In this document: positions 29,248 through 37,685 of the stretch, in pieces
Position numbering within the stretch: the first letter of the stretch is position 1
Layout of the letters: each line of letters opens with the position of its first letter
NCBI RefSeq assembly: GCF_900142935.1
Contig: NZ_FSRS01000001.1
Span: forward strand, 3,140,501-3,204,500
Direction of reading: 5' to 3'
Length of the DNA stretch: 64,000 nucleotides
DNA from: Rhodovulum sp. ES.010
Lineage (GTDB): Bacteria > Pseudomonadota > Alphaproteobacteria > Rhodobacterales > Rhodobacteraceae
Translations under genes and position numbers: made by a program
Notes under the pieces: generated by a model
What the model was told of the DNA's origin: nothing
Database searches by the model: none
What the model saw: only the letters and a program-made list of their open reading frames with translations

Positions 29248-29682
29248 ATGACCCGTTTCCTGACAGTCGCGCTGGCCCTTGCCGCCGCGCCGGCGCTCGC
29301 CGACGACGACTACATGCCGCCGGTGACCCATCCCGCCACGCTGGAGGAATGCTCCGCCTGCCACATGGCCTATCCCGCGGGATTCCTGCCCCGGCGGTCC
29401 TGGGTGGCGATCATGGGCGACCTGAAGAACCATTTCGGCGAGAACGCCCAGCTCGACGCGGCCACCCGCGCCGAGATCGAGGCCTATCTCGTCGGCAACG
29501 CCGCACCGCGCATCCGCGGCGTCTCCGAGAACCAGACGCCGCTTCGGATCAGCGAATTGCCCTGGTTCAAGCACGAGCACCGCGAGGAGGTCAGCCAGCG
29601 CATGATGCGGAAGGCCAAGTCGATGGCGAATTGCGCGGCCTGCCATCGCGGCGCCGAACGCGGCTATTTCGAAGACGACTGA
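29248..29682 (+). CDS. dhc: Diheme cytochrome c (DHC), electron partner of SHP
   Basis: Periplasmic diheme cytochrome c, 144 residues, with signal peptide to about residue 18 (ALA). Haem motifs are C35-SA-C38-H39 and C129-AA-C132-H133. Known DHC proteins are encoded next to SHP and a cytochrome b and reduce SHP. The ATG at 29248 follows AAAGGAG by 7 bp. It is the last gene of the operon. The domain is duplicated in this cluster, once free here and once fused to b561 at 27718. Confidence 0.9.
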   Translation: MTRFLTVALALAAAPALADDDYMPPVTHPATLEECSACHMAYPAGFLPRRSWVAIMGDLKNHFGENAQLDAATRAEIEAYLVGNAAPRIRGVSENQTPLRISELPWFKHEHREEVSQRMMRKAKSMANCAACHRGAERGYFEDD

Positions 29683-29706
29683 CGCACGCACCGGATCGGG
29701 CTATAC

Positions 29707-29739
29707 CGCCCCGGCGACTTCGAGGGAGTCGCCGGGGCG
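29707..29739 (+). terminator. Strong hairpin ending the SHP operon
   Basis: A perfect 13-bp stem (CGCCCCGGCGACT / AGTCGCCGGGGCG) with a 7-base loop starts 24 bp after the DHC stop. No T-tract follows; the stem is among the longest in the window. Confidence 0.65.
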
Positions 29740-29775
29740 TCGGTATGTGCGGATGCGCGTGGTGAGTGGAGCGGG

Positions 29776-31677
29776 ATGCCGAAGCTGAACGAAGAGACAT
29801 GGCCGCTGGTGCTGACCGGCGTGACGCTGGCGGGCATGGTGCTGGCCGCGGTCGCGCATTGGGCGCTGCCCGACGGCCCCTGGACGCAGGCTCTGCTGGG
29901 CGCGGCGCTGCTGGCGGTCTACGCGGCGGGCGGCCTCCCGGCGGGGGCGCGGGCGCTCGCCGCCCTCTGGCAGGAGCGCGAACTCGATATCGACCTGCTG
30001 ATGGTGATCGCGGCGCTCGCCGCGGCGGCCGTCGGCGCGCCGTTCGAGGGCGGCGTTCTGCTGACGCTTTTCAGCCTGTCGACCACGCTGGAACACCGCG
30101 CGATGGGCCGGGCGCGCCGCGCCATCGAGGCGCTGATGGAACTGCGCCCCGACCGCGCGCTGCGCCGCACCGCCGAGGGCACCGAGGAGGTTCCGGTCGA
30201 GGATCTCTCCCCCGGCGAGGTGGTGATCCTGCGCCCCGGCGCGCGGGTGCCCGTGGACGGGGTGATCGTCGAGGGCGAGGGCGCGCTCGACGAATCCACC
30301 ATCACCGGGGAATCGGTGCCCGAGCACAAGGCGCCGGGCGCGCTGGTCTTCGAGGCGACGGTCAACATGCACGGCGTCCTCGCCGTCGAAGTGGCCCGGC
30401 CGCTTTCGGAAAGCACCGTGGCGCGGATGATCGCGCTGGTGACCGAGGCGCAGGCCGCCCGGGCGCCGTCCGAACGGTTCTCCGAATGGTTCGGCCAGCG
30501 CTATACCGTCGCGGTGCTGGTGGGCGCCGTTCTGGCCTTTGCGGTGTTCCTTGGCATCGGCCTCGGCTGGAGCGCGGCGCTCTACAAGGCGGCGACGCTG
30601 CTCGTCGCGGCCAGCCCCTGCGCCATCGTGATCTCGGTCCCCGCCGCGATCCTTTCGGCGCTGTCGGTCGCAGCGCGGGGCGGGGTTCTCTTCAAGGGCG
30701 GCGCAGCGCTCGAGACGCTGGCCCGGGTCGACAGCTTCGCGTTCGACAAGACCGGCACGCTCACCACCGGGCGGCAGGAGGTGGTCGATCTGCACTGCGA
30801 GGGCGACGAGGCGGCGTTTCTCGCCCGCCTCGCCGGGCTCGAGGCGCATTCCGAACACCCCATCGCCGACGCGATCCGCCGCGCGGCCGAGGCGCGGCAG
30901 ATCGCGCCCGTCACGGTGCGCGAGGCGCGCGCGGTGCCGGGCGAGGGGATGGTGGGGCTCGACGACGAGGGGATGATCTGGGCCGGGAACGCCCGGCTCG
31001 CCGCCCGGATGGGCGCCCACGGCGAAGGCGACGCGCTGCCCGAACTCGTCGCCCGGCTGCACGCGACGCCGCAGACGCTGGTGCTTCTGGGCCGCGGGGC
31101 AAAGGTGCTGGGCGCGGTCGCCGTCGAGGACCGCCAGCGCGACACCGCGCGCCCCGGGCTCGCCGCTTTGCGCGCCCGCGGCGTTCCGACCATCGCCATG
31201 CTGACCGGCGACCGCCGCGCGGTGGCCGAACGCGTGGCCGCCGATCTCGGGATCGCGGCGGGTGACGTCCATGCCGACCTCCGCCCCGAGGACAAGGTCC
31301 GCATCGTCGCCGATCTCGCCGCCCGGGGCCGGGTGGCCTTCGTCGGCGACGGGGTGAACGACGCCGCCGCGCTGGCACGGGCCGATGTGGGCATCGCGAT
31401 GGGCACGGCGGGGTCCGAGGTGGCGCTGCAGGCGGCCGACGTGGCGCTCTTGTCCGAGGATCTGGGCCGGCTCGCCGCGGCGCACGCGCTGTCGCGCCGG
31501 ACGGCGCGGATCATCCGCCAGAACCTGGTCTTCGCGATGGGCGCCATGGCCGTCCTGGTCATCACGGGGCTGTTCTTCCACCTGCCGCTGCCGGTCGCCG
31601 TGGTCGGTCACGAGGGCGGCACCGTGCTCGTCGTTCTGAACGGCCTGCGGCTGCTGGCCGATCCGATCCGGTCGTAG
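29776..31677 (+). CDS. P1B-4-type heavy-metal P-type ATPase (CoaT/CtpD-like)
   Basis: Metal-exporting ATPase, 633 residues, without an N-terminal metal-binding domain. The membrane metal site is S280-P-C282, not CPC, and the last helices contain H612-E-G-G-T616. This SPC plus HEGxT pair defines the P1B-4 subgroup, which exports Co(II), Fe(II) or related ions. The phosphorylation motif is D324-KTGTLTT, with SEHPIADAI and GDGVNDAAAL further on. It lies 93 bp after the SHP operon, beyond its terminator, so the link to the haem cluster may only be positional. Iron or cobalt export is the likely job. Confidence 0.9.
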   Translation: MPKLNEETWPLVLTGVTLAGMVLAAVAHWALPDGPWTQALLGAALLAVYAAGGLPAGARALAALWQERELDIDLLMVIAALAAAAVGAPFEGGVLLTLFSLSTTLEHRAMGRARRAIEALMELRPDRALRRTAEGTEEVPVEDLSPGEVVILRPGARVPVDGVIVEGEGALDESTITGESVPEHKAPGALVFEATVNMHGVLAVEVARPLSESTVARMIALVTEAQAARAPSERFSEWFGQRYTVAVLVGAVLAFAVFLGIGLGWSAALYKAATLLVAASPCAIVISVPAAILSALSVAARGGVLFKGGAALETLARVDSFAFDKTGTLTTGRQEVVDLHCEGDEAAFLARLAGLEAHSEHPIADAIRRAAEARQIAPVTVREARAVPGEGMVGLDDEGMIWAGNARLAARMGAHGEGDALPELVARLHATPQTLVLLGRGAKVLGAVAVEDRQRDTARPGLAALRARGVPTIAMLTGDRRAVAERVAADLGIAAGDVHADLRPEDKVRIVADLAARGRVAFVGDGVNDAAALARADVGIAMGTAGSEVALQAADVALLSEDLGRLAAAHALSRRTARIIRQNLVFAMGAMAVLVITGLFFHLPLPVAVVGHEGGTVLVVLNGLRLLADPIRS

Positions 31678-32100
31678 CACCCTTGGGAGGATCTGTGTCG
31701 CGCGGCGAATGGCGACCATTCAGCCTGGTTTCCGCGCACCACTTCGACAGGCCCTCGTCCGGCTTGATCGCTCCGATGCCATCGCAAGGGGAAGGTTGCG
31801 TCCGTTGATCGGCTGCGGGCTGACAGGGGAAACGGGTCCCCCCGATGCCTCGATGGCATCTTCTGCCATTCGTCGTCCGCGTGCGAAGCGCTGACCTGCC
31901 CCACGCTGCGGGCATTGGCCTGCGATCGCATTCCGCAGGCGCAAAGACGGTCTTCATCGGCGCGCTGCGCAGCAGAATCCGAAGACGCCTTCGGGGCCAT
32001 CCGGGTCATGCAAGGGCATTCGGCAAAGCCCGGGGCCTGCGCCTTGCCGCCCCTCGTCAACGGCGCAGCACACGGGACTTCGGGCTCAAATCAGCCGCCC
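31678..32100. other. Gene-free stretch between the P1B-4 ATPase and hemE
   Basis: About 420 bp with no convincing ORF in any frame and a less GC-rich third-position pattern than the genes around it. No tRNA, repeat or mobile-element feature was recognised. It may be decayed coding DNA. Confidence 0.4.
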
Positions 32101-32102
32101 CA

Positions 32103-32138
32103 CAAAACAAGCACCCCGGACCCAAAGGCCCGGGGTGC
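32103..32138 (-). terminator. Rho-independent terminator of hemE
   Basis: On the minus strand the stem GCACCCCGG / CCGGGGTGC (32111-32119 with 32130-32138) is followed by TTGTTTTG. It starts 28 bp past the hemE stop. This is one of the few canonical stem-plus-T-tract terminators in the window. Confidence 0.85.
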
Positions 32139-32165
32139 CCGATTGTCCGGTCCTGCGGGCCTGTG

Positions 32166-33197
32166 TCAGCCGCGCAGCGCCTCCAGCATCACGGTGACGT
32201 TCTCGGGGTCGGCGTCGGGCGTGATTCCGTGGCCGAGGTTGAAGATGTGCGGGCCCTTGGAAAAGGCTTCCTTGATCCGCTTGGTCTCGTCGATCAGCTT
32301 CTGCCCGCCGGTGACCATCAGCTTCGGGTCCATGTTGCCCTGCACGCAGCCGTCTACCTGCACGTTCTCGGCCGCCCAGCCCGCATCGACCGAGTTGTCC
32401 AGCGCCACGCAATCCGCCCCCGTCGCCTTGGCGAAGCCGACATACTGCTCGCCCGCCTCGCGCGGGAAGGCGATGCAGGGCAGGCCGGGATGGCGCGATT
32501 TCAGTTCGGCGATGATCCGCTTGGCCGGTTCCAGCGCGTAGCGGGTGAAATCCTCGCCCTTCAGCGACCCGGCCCAGCTGTCGAAGATCTTGACCACCTC
32601 GGCGCCGGCCTCGACCTGCTTGGACAGGTATTCGATGGTCGACGCGGTCAACAGCTCCATCAGCGCGTCGAAGGTTTCCCGGTCCTCGGCCTTCAGCTTG
32701 TGCGCGGGGGCCTGGTCCGGCGTGCCGCGCCCGGCGATCATGTAGGTCGCCACCGTCCAGGGCGCGCCGGCGAATCCGATCAGCGTGGTTTCCTTCGGCA
32801 GTTCGCGCGACAGGATGCGCACGGTTTCGTAGACCGGCGCCATGTGCTCGTGGATGTCGTCCTTGCCCTTGAGGGGCGCCAGCCCCTCGGCGCCGGTGAT
32901 CGTCGACAGCCGCGGGCCCTCGCCCGTGACGAACCACAGGTCGGCGCCCAGCGCCTGGGGAAGCAGCAGGATGTCGGCGAACAGGATCGCCGCGTCGAAG
33001 CCGTAGCGGCGGATCGGCTGCAGCGTCACCTCGGCGGCCAGCTCGGAATTGTAGCACAGCGACAGGAAGTCGCCCGCCTCGGCCCGGGTGGCGCGGTATT
33101 CGGGCAGGTAGCGGCCCGCCTGCCGCATCAGCCATGCGGGCGGCACGTCCTGAACTTCCCCCGCCAGCGACCGCAACAGTTTTTTGGTTTCCGCCAT
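32166..33197 (-). CDS. hemE: Uroporphyrinogen decarboxylase HemE
   Basis: Cytoplasmic enzyme that decarboxylates the four acetates of uroporphyrinogen III to give coproporphyrinogen III, the substrate of HemN and HemF elsewhere in this window. It has 343 residues, close to the family norm of about 350. The N-terminal signature [16 protein letters not shown] (about 20-35) includes the catalytic Arg pocket. GFAGAPWT (about 143-150) and [13 protein letters not shown] near the C-terminus are also diagnostic. It is divergent from hemC with 104 bp between the starts, so both may share control. Confidence 0.97.
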   Translation of the reverse strand: MAETKKLLRSLAGEVQDVPPAWLMRQAGRYLPEYRATRAEAGDFLSLCYNSELAAEVTLQPIRRYGFDAAILFADILLLPQALGADLWFVTGEGPRLSTITGAEGLAPLKGKDDIHEHMAPVYETVRILSRELPKETTLIGFAGAPWTVATYMIAGRGTPDQAPAHKLKAEDRETFDALMELLTASTIEYLSKQVEAGAEVVKIFDSWAGSLKGEDFTRYALEPAKRIIAELKSRHPGLPCIAFPREAGEQYVGFAKATGADCVALDNSVDAGWAAENVQVDGCVQGNMDPKLMVTGGQKLIDETKRIKEAFSKGPHIFNLGHGITPDADPENVTVMLEALRG

Positions 33198-33301
33198 CGT
33201 CTTCCCCGTTTATTGGTGCGGCCTGTCGTCCCCTGACTGCGTCGGCATGTCAAGACGGGGCGAGTTGTCAGGACGACGTGACGCGATTAGAGGTTCGGCG
33301 C

Positions 33302-34252
33302 ATGGCTATCACACTTCCTTCCCCCGCTTCACCCCTGAAGATCGGCACCCGCGGCTCGCCGCTGGCGCTGGCCCAGGCGCACGAAACGCGCGACCGGCTG
33401 ATGGCGGCCTTCGACCTGCCCGAGGACGCGTTCGAGATCGTGGTGATCCAGACCATCGCCGACAAGGTGCTGGACCGGGCGCTGAAGGAAATCGGCGGCA
33501 AGGGGTTGTTCACCAAGGAGATCGAGGACGCCATGCTGGAGGGCCGCATCGACATCGCGGTGCACTCGACCAAGGACATGGCGGTGGAACAGCCCGAGGG
33601 GCTGGTGCTCGACACCTACCTCCCGCGCGAGGATTTCCGCGACGCCTTCATCTCGCACAAGGTGACGGGAATCGCGGACCTGGAGGAGGGCGCGGTGGTG
33701 GGCACCTCGTCGCTGCGGCGCCGGGCGCAACTGCTCAACCGGCGCCCGGACCTGAAGGTGGTGGAGTTTCGCGGCAACGTGCAGACCCGGCTGAAGAAGC
33801 TGGAGGACGGCGTGGCGGTGGCCAGCTTCCTCGCCATGGCCGGCCTGAACCGGCTGAACATGAGCCATGTCGCGCAATCGGCCATCGAACCCGAGGAAAT
33901 GCTGTCCGCCGTCGCGCAGGGCGCCATCGGGATCGAGCGGCGCGCGGACGACGCGACCGCCGCCCACATGCTGGAGGCGCTGCACGACCGCGAGACCGGC
34001 GAGCAGATGGCCTGCGAACGCGCCTTCCTCGCCGCGCTGGACGGCTCGTGCGAGACGCCCATCGGCGGGCTCGCCCGCCACGAGGGCGGGAATATCTGGC
34101 TGCGCGGCGAGATCCTGCGCCCCGACGGCTCCGAGAGCATCCAGGGCGAGGACCGCGCGCCGATCGCGGACGCCGCCGAGATGGGCTGGGCGCTGGGCAA
34201 GCGGCTGCGCGAGCAGGCGGGCGAAGGCTTCTTCGACTGGATCGAGGACTGA
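33302..34252 (+). CDS. hemC: Hydroxymethylbilane synthase (porphobilinogen deaminase) HemC
   Basis: Polymerises four porphobilinogens to hydroxymethylbilane in tetrapyrrole synthesis. It has 316 residues. The start of the enzyme domain is IGTRGSPLALAQA; the catalytic Asp region is HSTKDM, and TSSLRRRAQL binds the growing chain. The dipyrromethane cofactor cysteine is C250 in DGSCETP. The ATG at 33302 is chosen because an upstream frame would run into hemE's promoter. No FNR or PpsR-type (TGT-N12-ACA) site was found in the hemE-hemC gap. Confidence 0.97.
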   Translation: MAITLPSPASPLKIGTRGSPLALAQAHETRDRLMAAFDLPEDAFEIVVIQTIADKVLDRALKEIGGKGLFTKEIEDAMLEGRIDIAVHSTKDMAVEQPEGLVLDTYLPREDFRDAFISHKVTGIADLEEGAVVGTSSLRRRAQLLNRRPDLKVVEFRGNVQTRLKKLEDGVAVASFLAMAGLNRLNMSHVAQSAIEPEEMLSAVAQGAIGIERRADDATAAHMLEALHDRETGEQMACERAFLAALDGSCETPIGGLARHEGGNIWLRGEILRPDGSESIQGEDRAPIADAAEMGWALGKRLREQAGEGFFDWIED

Positions 34253-34279
34253 GACCCGCTCTTCCCCGCAGCTCTCGAT

Positions 34280-34318
34280 GGCGCCGGAGCGGCAAGCCCG
34301 CCCCGGCGCCTTTCCTTT
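34280..34318 (+). terminator. Rho-independent terminator of hemC
   Basis: The stem GGCGCCGG (34280-34287) / CCGGCGCC (34303-34310) is followed by TTTCCTTT. It begins 27 bp after the hemC stop. Confidence 0.8.
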
Positions 34319-34409
34319 CGCGGATGTCGCAGGAGGCACCGGCAAGGGTCGCGCCCTGACCAGAGACGCCCGAGGCGCGCCCCTAGCCTGACCGGGAAGG
34401 AGGCCGCCC

Positions 34410-36446
34410 ATGTCCACCGATCCGCTGCTGACGCCCTACCGCCTGAAGCACCTGACGCTGAAGAACCGGCTGATGTCCACGGCGCACGAGCCCGCCTATT
34501 CCGAGGACGGGATGCCGAAGGCGCGCTACCGGCTCTACCACGCGGAAAAGGCGAAAGGCGGCATCGCGCTGACGATGACGGCCGGGTCCGCGGTGGTCTC
34601 TCAGGACAGCCCCGAGGCGTTCGGCAACCTCCTGGCCTACAAGGACGAGATCGTGCCCTGGCTGGCCGAGTTGACCGACGCCTGCCACGCCCACGGCACG
34701 GCGGTGATGATCCAGCTCACCCATCTGGGCTGGCGCACCGGCTGGAACAAGGGCGACTGGCTGCCGGTGATCGCGCCGTCCGCGCTGCGCGAACCCGCCC
34801 ACCGCGCCTTCGCCAAGGCGATGGAGGACTGGGATATCGACCGCGTGGTGGCCGATTTCGCGGCCGCCGCCCAGCGGATGCAGGCGGCCGGGCTCGACGG
34901 GATCGAGATCGAGGCCTATGGCCACCTGCTGGATGCCTTCTGGTCGCCCCACCAGAACCGGCGCGCGGACGCGTGGGGCGGGTCGCTCGACAACCGGATG
35001 CGCTTCACCTGGGCGGTGATCGACGGGGTCCGCGCGGCGGTGGGGCCGGAGTTCATCGTCGGGCTCCGGATGGTGGCCGACGAGCAGTTCGAGAAGGGGC
35101 TCAGCCGCGCCGAGGGGATGGAGATCGCCCGGCGGCTGGCCGCGAGCGGCAAGGTCGATTTCCTCAACCTGATCCGCGGCCGCATCGCAACCGATGCCGA
35201 GCTGACCAGGGTGATCCCGATCCAGGGCATGGCCTCGGCCCCGCATCTGGACTTCGCCGGAGAGGTCCGGGCCGAAACCGGCCTCGCGGTGTTCCACGCC
35301 GCCAAGATCTCCGACGTCGCGACCGCGCGCCACGCCGTCGCCGAGGGCAAGCTCGACATGGTGGGGATGACCCGCGCCCACATGGCCGACCCCCATATCG
35401 GCCGCAAGATCGCCGCCGGGCAGGAGACGCGCATCCGCCCCTGCGTGGGCGCCACCTATTGCCTCGACCGGATCTACGAGGGCGGCGAGGCGCTGTGCGT
35501 GCACAACGCCGCGACCGGGCGCGAGGGCTGGATGCCGCACGACATTCCCAAGGCCGACACGCCGCGCCGCGCGGTGATCGTCGGCGCCGGGCCCGCTGGA
35601 CTGGAGGCCGCCCGCGTCGCCGCCGAACGCGGCCACCGGGTGACGCTTTTCGAGGCGGCCGACCGGGCGGGCGGGCAGATCAACCTGCTGACCGGCAATC
35701 CGCGCCGCCGCGAGATGGCGGGAATCGTCGACTGGCGGGTGGCGGAACTGGACCGGCTGGGCGTCGAGATCCGCTACAACACCTATGCCGAGGCCGACGA
35801 CCTGCGGGCGCTGGACCCCGAGGTGGTGGTGATCGCCACCGGCGGGCTGCCCCAGCCGCCCGAGATCGCGGGCGCCGGGCTCGCGGTCTCGTCCTGGGAC
35901 ATCCTCTCGGGCGAGGTGAAGCCGGCGGGCCGGGTGCTGGTCTATGACGACCATGGCGGCCATGCGGGGATGAGCGCGGCCGAGGTGCTGGGCCGGGCGG
36001 GCGCCGAGGTGGAACTGGTCAGCCCGGAACGGTTCTTCGCGCCCGAGATGGGCGGCATGAACCACGTGCCCTATGCCGCGAGCTTTGCCGAGACCGGCAC
36101 GCGGGTGACGATCAACACGCGGGTGACCGCCCTCCGACGCGAGGGCAACGAACTGGTCGCGGAGCTGGGCTCGGACTACGCCCCCGGCTGGTCCGACGCG
36201 CGCCGGGTGGACCGGGTGGTGGTGGAGCACGGCACCGAGGCGCTGGACGAACTCTACCACGCGCTCAGGCCCGAGGCGCGCAATCTGGGCGCGGTCGACT
36301 ACCCCGCCCTGACCGGGCAGGGCGACCCGTTCCCCGAGAAGAACCCGGAGGGCGCCTTCCTGCTCTACCGGATCGGCGACGCCATCGCCGCGCGCAACAT
36401 CCATGCGGGGATCTACGATGCGCTGCGCTACGGGCTGAGGTGGTGA
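34410..36446 (+). CDS. FMN/FAD flavoenzyme of the TMADH/2,4-dienoyl-CoA reductase family, altered Fe-S motif
   Basis: A 678-residue oxidoreductase: an old-yellow-enzyme FMN barrel (about 1-330), an iron-sulfur region, and an FAD/NAD(P)-like domain (GAGPAGLEAAR near residue 391). Relatives include trimethylamine dehydrogenase and demethylases of methylated amines such as stachydrine. The Fe-S motif runs C345-V-G-A348-T-Y-C351 and C363. The second of the four usual cysteines is alanine. The barrel motif AYGHLLDAFWSPHQNRR-DAWGGSLDNR is intact, so FMN and substrate sites look functional. It stands as a single gene between two terminators. The substrate is unknown; methylated amines or betaines are plausible. 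Confidence 0.85.
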   Translation: MSTDPLLTPYRLKHLTLKNRLMSTAHEPAYSEDGMPKARYRLYHAEKAKGGIALTMTAGSAVVSQDSPEAFGNLLAYKDEIVPWLAELTDACHAHGTAVMIQLTHLGWRTGWNKGDWLPVIAPSALREPAHRAFAKAMEDWDIDRVVADFAAAAQRMQAAGLDGIEIEAYGHLLDAFWSPHQNRRADAWGGSLDNRMRFTWAVIDGVRAAVGPEFIVGLRMVADEQFEKGLSRAEGMEIARRLAASGKVDFLNLIRGRIATDAELTRVIPIQGMASAPHLDFAGEVRAETGLAVFHAAKISDVATARHAVAEGKLDMVGMTRAHMADPHIGRKIAAGQETRIRPCVGATYCLDRIYEGGEALCVHNAATGREGWMPHDIPKADTPRRAVIVGAGPAGLEAARVAAERGHRVTLFEAADRAGGQINLLTGNPRRREMAGIVDWRVAELDRLGVEIRYNTYAEADDLRALDPEVVVIATGGLPQPPEIAGAGLAVSSWDILSGEVKPAGRVLVYDDHGGHAGMSAAEVLGRAGAEVELVSPERFFAPEMGGMNHVPYAASFAETGTRVTINTRVTALRREGNELVAELGSDYAPGWSDARRVDRVVVEHGTEALDELYHALRPEARNLGAVDYPALTGQGDPFPEKNPEGAFLLYRIGDAIAARNIHAGIYDALRYGLRW

Positions 36447-36455
36447 CGCCTGCCA

Positions 36456-36488
36456 GAATGCGCGCCTTCGGCGCATTCCCTTCCTCTC
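36456..36488 (+). terminator. Terminator after the flavoenzyme gene
   Basis: The stem GAATGCGC (36456-36463) / GCGCATTC (36471-36478), with a TTCG-containing loop, is followed by a pyrimidine-rich CCTTCCTCTC. It starts 10 bp after the stop and also faces the converging mgtE-like gene. Confidence 0.65.
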
Positions 36489-36534
36489 GGGCCCGGCCTT
36501 GCGGCCGGTCCCTCGGGCGGGCGCGCCGCCCCGG

Positions 36535-37521
36535 TCACAGGATCAGCACGCGGACGGCGAGGAAATAGATCGCGAGGCTCGCGGCGTCCTGGATCACCGT
36601 GCAGATCGGCCCCGAGCCCATCGCCGGGTCCGACCCGATCCGCTGGAACGCCCAGGGCAGGGCGAAGCCGACCACCGAGGACACCGCGCCGCCGCCCAGC
36701 ACGGCGAGACCCACGGCCAGCGCCAGCAGCCCGTCGCCGAAGCTGGCCAGCACGCCGAGCCCCGCGATGGTGCCGAGCGCCGCGCCGATCCCGAGGCCGA
36801 TCAGCGCCTCGTCGCGCATCAGAGGCCGGAGCGCGACATCCGAGGTCGAGAGCGCCCGGACCGAGACCGACACCGCCTGGGTGCCGATCGCGCCCGCGAT
36901 ATAGACGAGGGCCGGGACGAAGAACGCCACGGCCACGTTCGCGGCCAGCGCCTCCTCGAATCCGACCATCACCAGCGTGACCACGGTCGAGGCCGCGAGG
37001 CCCAGCACCAGCCAGGGCAGCCGCCGCGACAGCCGGTCGCGAATCGGCGCGTCCAGCGCCGCCGCCGGCCCGCCCTGATGCGCGCCGATCCCGGCCAGCC
37101 GCTGGAGGTCCTCCATGTGCTCGTCGCGCAGGATGCGGAACAGCGCCTCGGGCGGCACCGCGCCGATCAGGCGGCCGGTCTCGTCCACCACCGGCACCAC
37201 GATCATGTTCAGCCGGATCGCCAGTGTCGCGATCTCCTCCTGGTCGGCCTCGACGGTGACGGCCTCGTGTTCGGGCTCCATGATCTCGCCGATCAGTCGC
37301 CCGGCATTGGCGAAGAGATCGTTGATGCGGACGATGCCGATCAGCCGCGTGTCGGCATCGGTGACGAGGATCGTGTCGGCGCAGTCGAAATGCTGCCCGC
37401 CCAGCGCCGCGATGAGGTCGGCGGCGCGGGTCTCGGGGCGTGCGGTCGGCACCGAGGCGACGAGGTGGGTCTGCGCGGTCTCGCGCCCGTCCTGGGCCGG
37501 GCTCGTGTCATCGGGGCTCAT
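36535..37521 (-). CDS. MgtE-like divalent cation transporter lacking the N-terminal MgtE domain
   Basis: A 328-residue protein with a CBS-domain pair (about 20-135) followed by an MgtE-type membrane domain of about five helices (about 165-328). The second part keeps the signatures GAIGTQAVSVSVRAL and DPAMGSGPICTVIQDAASLAIYF-like pattern, including the pore-lining Asp. Ordinary MgtE is about 450 residues and carries an extra N-terminal superhelical domain, absent here. The ATG at 37521 is preferred over 37539 because it has GGAG about seven bases upstream. Magnesium or cobalt transport is likely; gating may differ without the N domain. Confidence 0.82.
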   Translation of the reverse strand: MSPDDTSPAQDGRETAQTHLVASVPTARPETRAADLIAALGGQHFDCADTILVTDADTRLIGIVRINDLFANAGRLIGEIMEPEHEAVTVEADQEEIATLAIRLNMIVVPVVDETGRLIGAVPPEALFRILRDEHMEDLQRLAGIGAHQGGPAAALDAPIRDRLSRRLPWLVLGLAASTVVTLVMVGFEEALAANVAVAFFVPALVYIAGAIGTQAVSVSVRALSTSDVALRPLMRDEALIGLGIGAALGTIAGLGVLASFGDGLLALAVGLAVLGGGAVSSVVGFALPWAFQRIGSDPAMGSGPICTVIQDAASLAIYFLAVRVLIL

Positions 37522-37618
37522 GCTGGTCTCCGCCGCCATCGCTCGCGGCGTTTTCTAGACCCGCGCCGGGGCCGGGGCCAGCCTTTCCGCGGCGGGGTTG
37601 GGCCGGGCCGGTCCGAAA

Positions 37619-37662
37619 AAAGTCCGACGGAATTCCGATGAAAGTCCGATGGAATTCCGATG
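37619..37662. repeat. Two tandem 22-bp repeats
   Basis: Two head-to-tail copies, 37619-37640 and 37641-37662, differ at one base (C/T). Each contains AAAGTCCGA and the palindrome GGAATTCC. They sit in the gap between the tesA stop and the start of the MgtE-like gene, about 100 bp upstream of the latter. AT content is higher than the surroundings. Confidence 0.75.
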
Positions 37663-37685
37663 CCGCGACTCCGCGCTTTCGGCGC

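Noticed and set aside
33198..33301. Search for PpsR/CrtJ-type TGT-N12-ACA or FNR sites in the hemE-hemC gap, which might tie haem synthesis to light or oxygen.
   Set aside because: No acceptable match was found.
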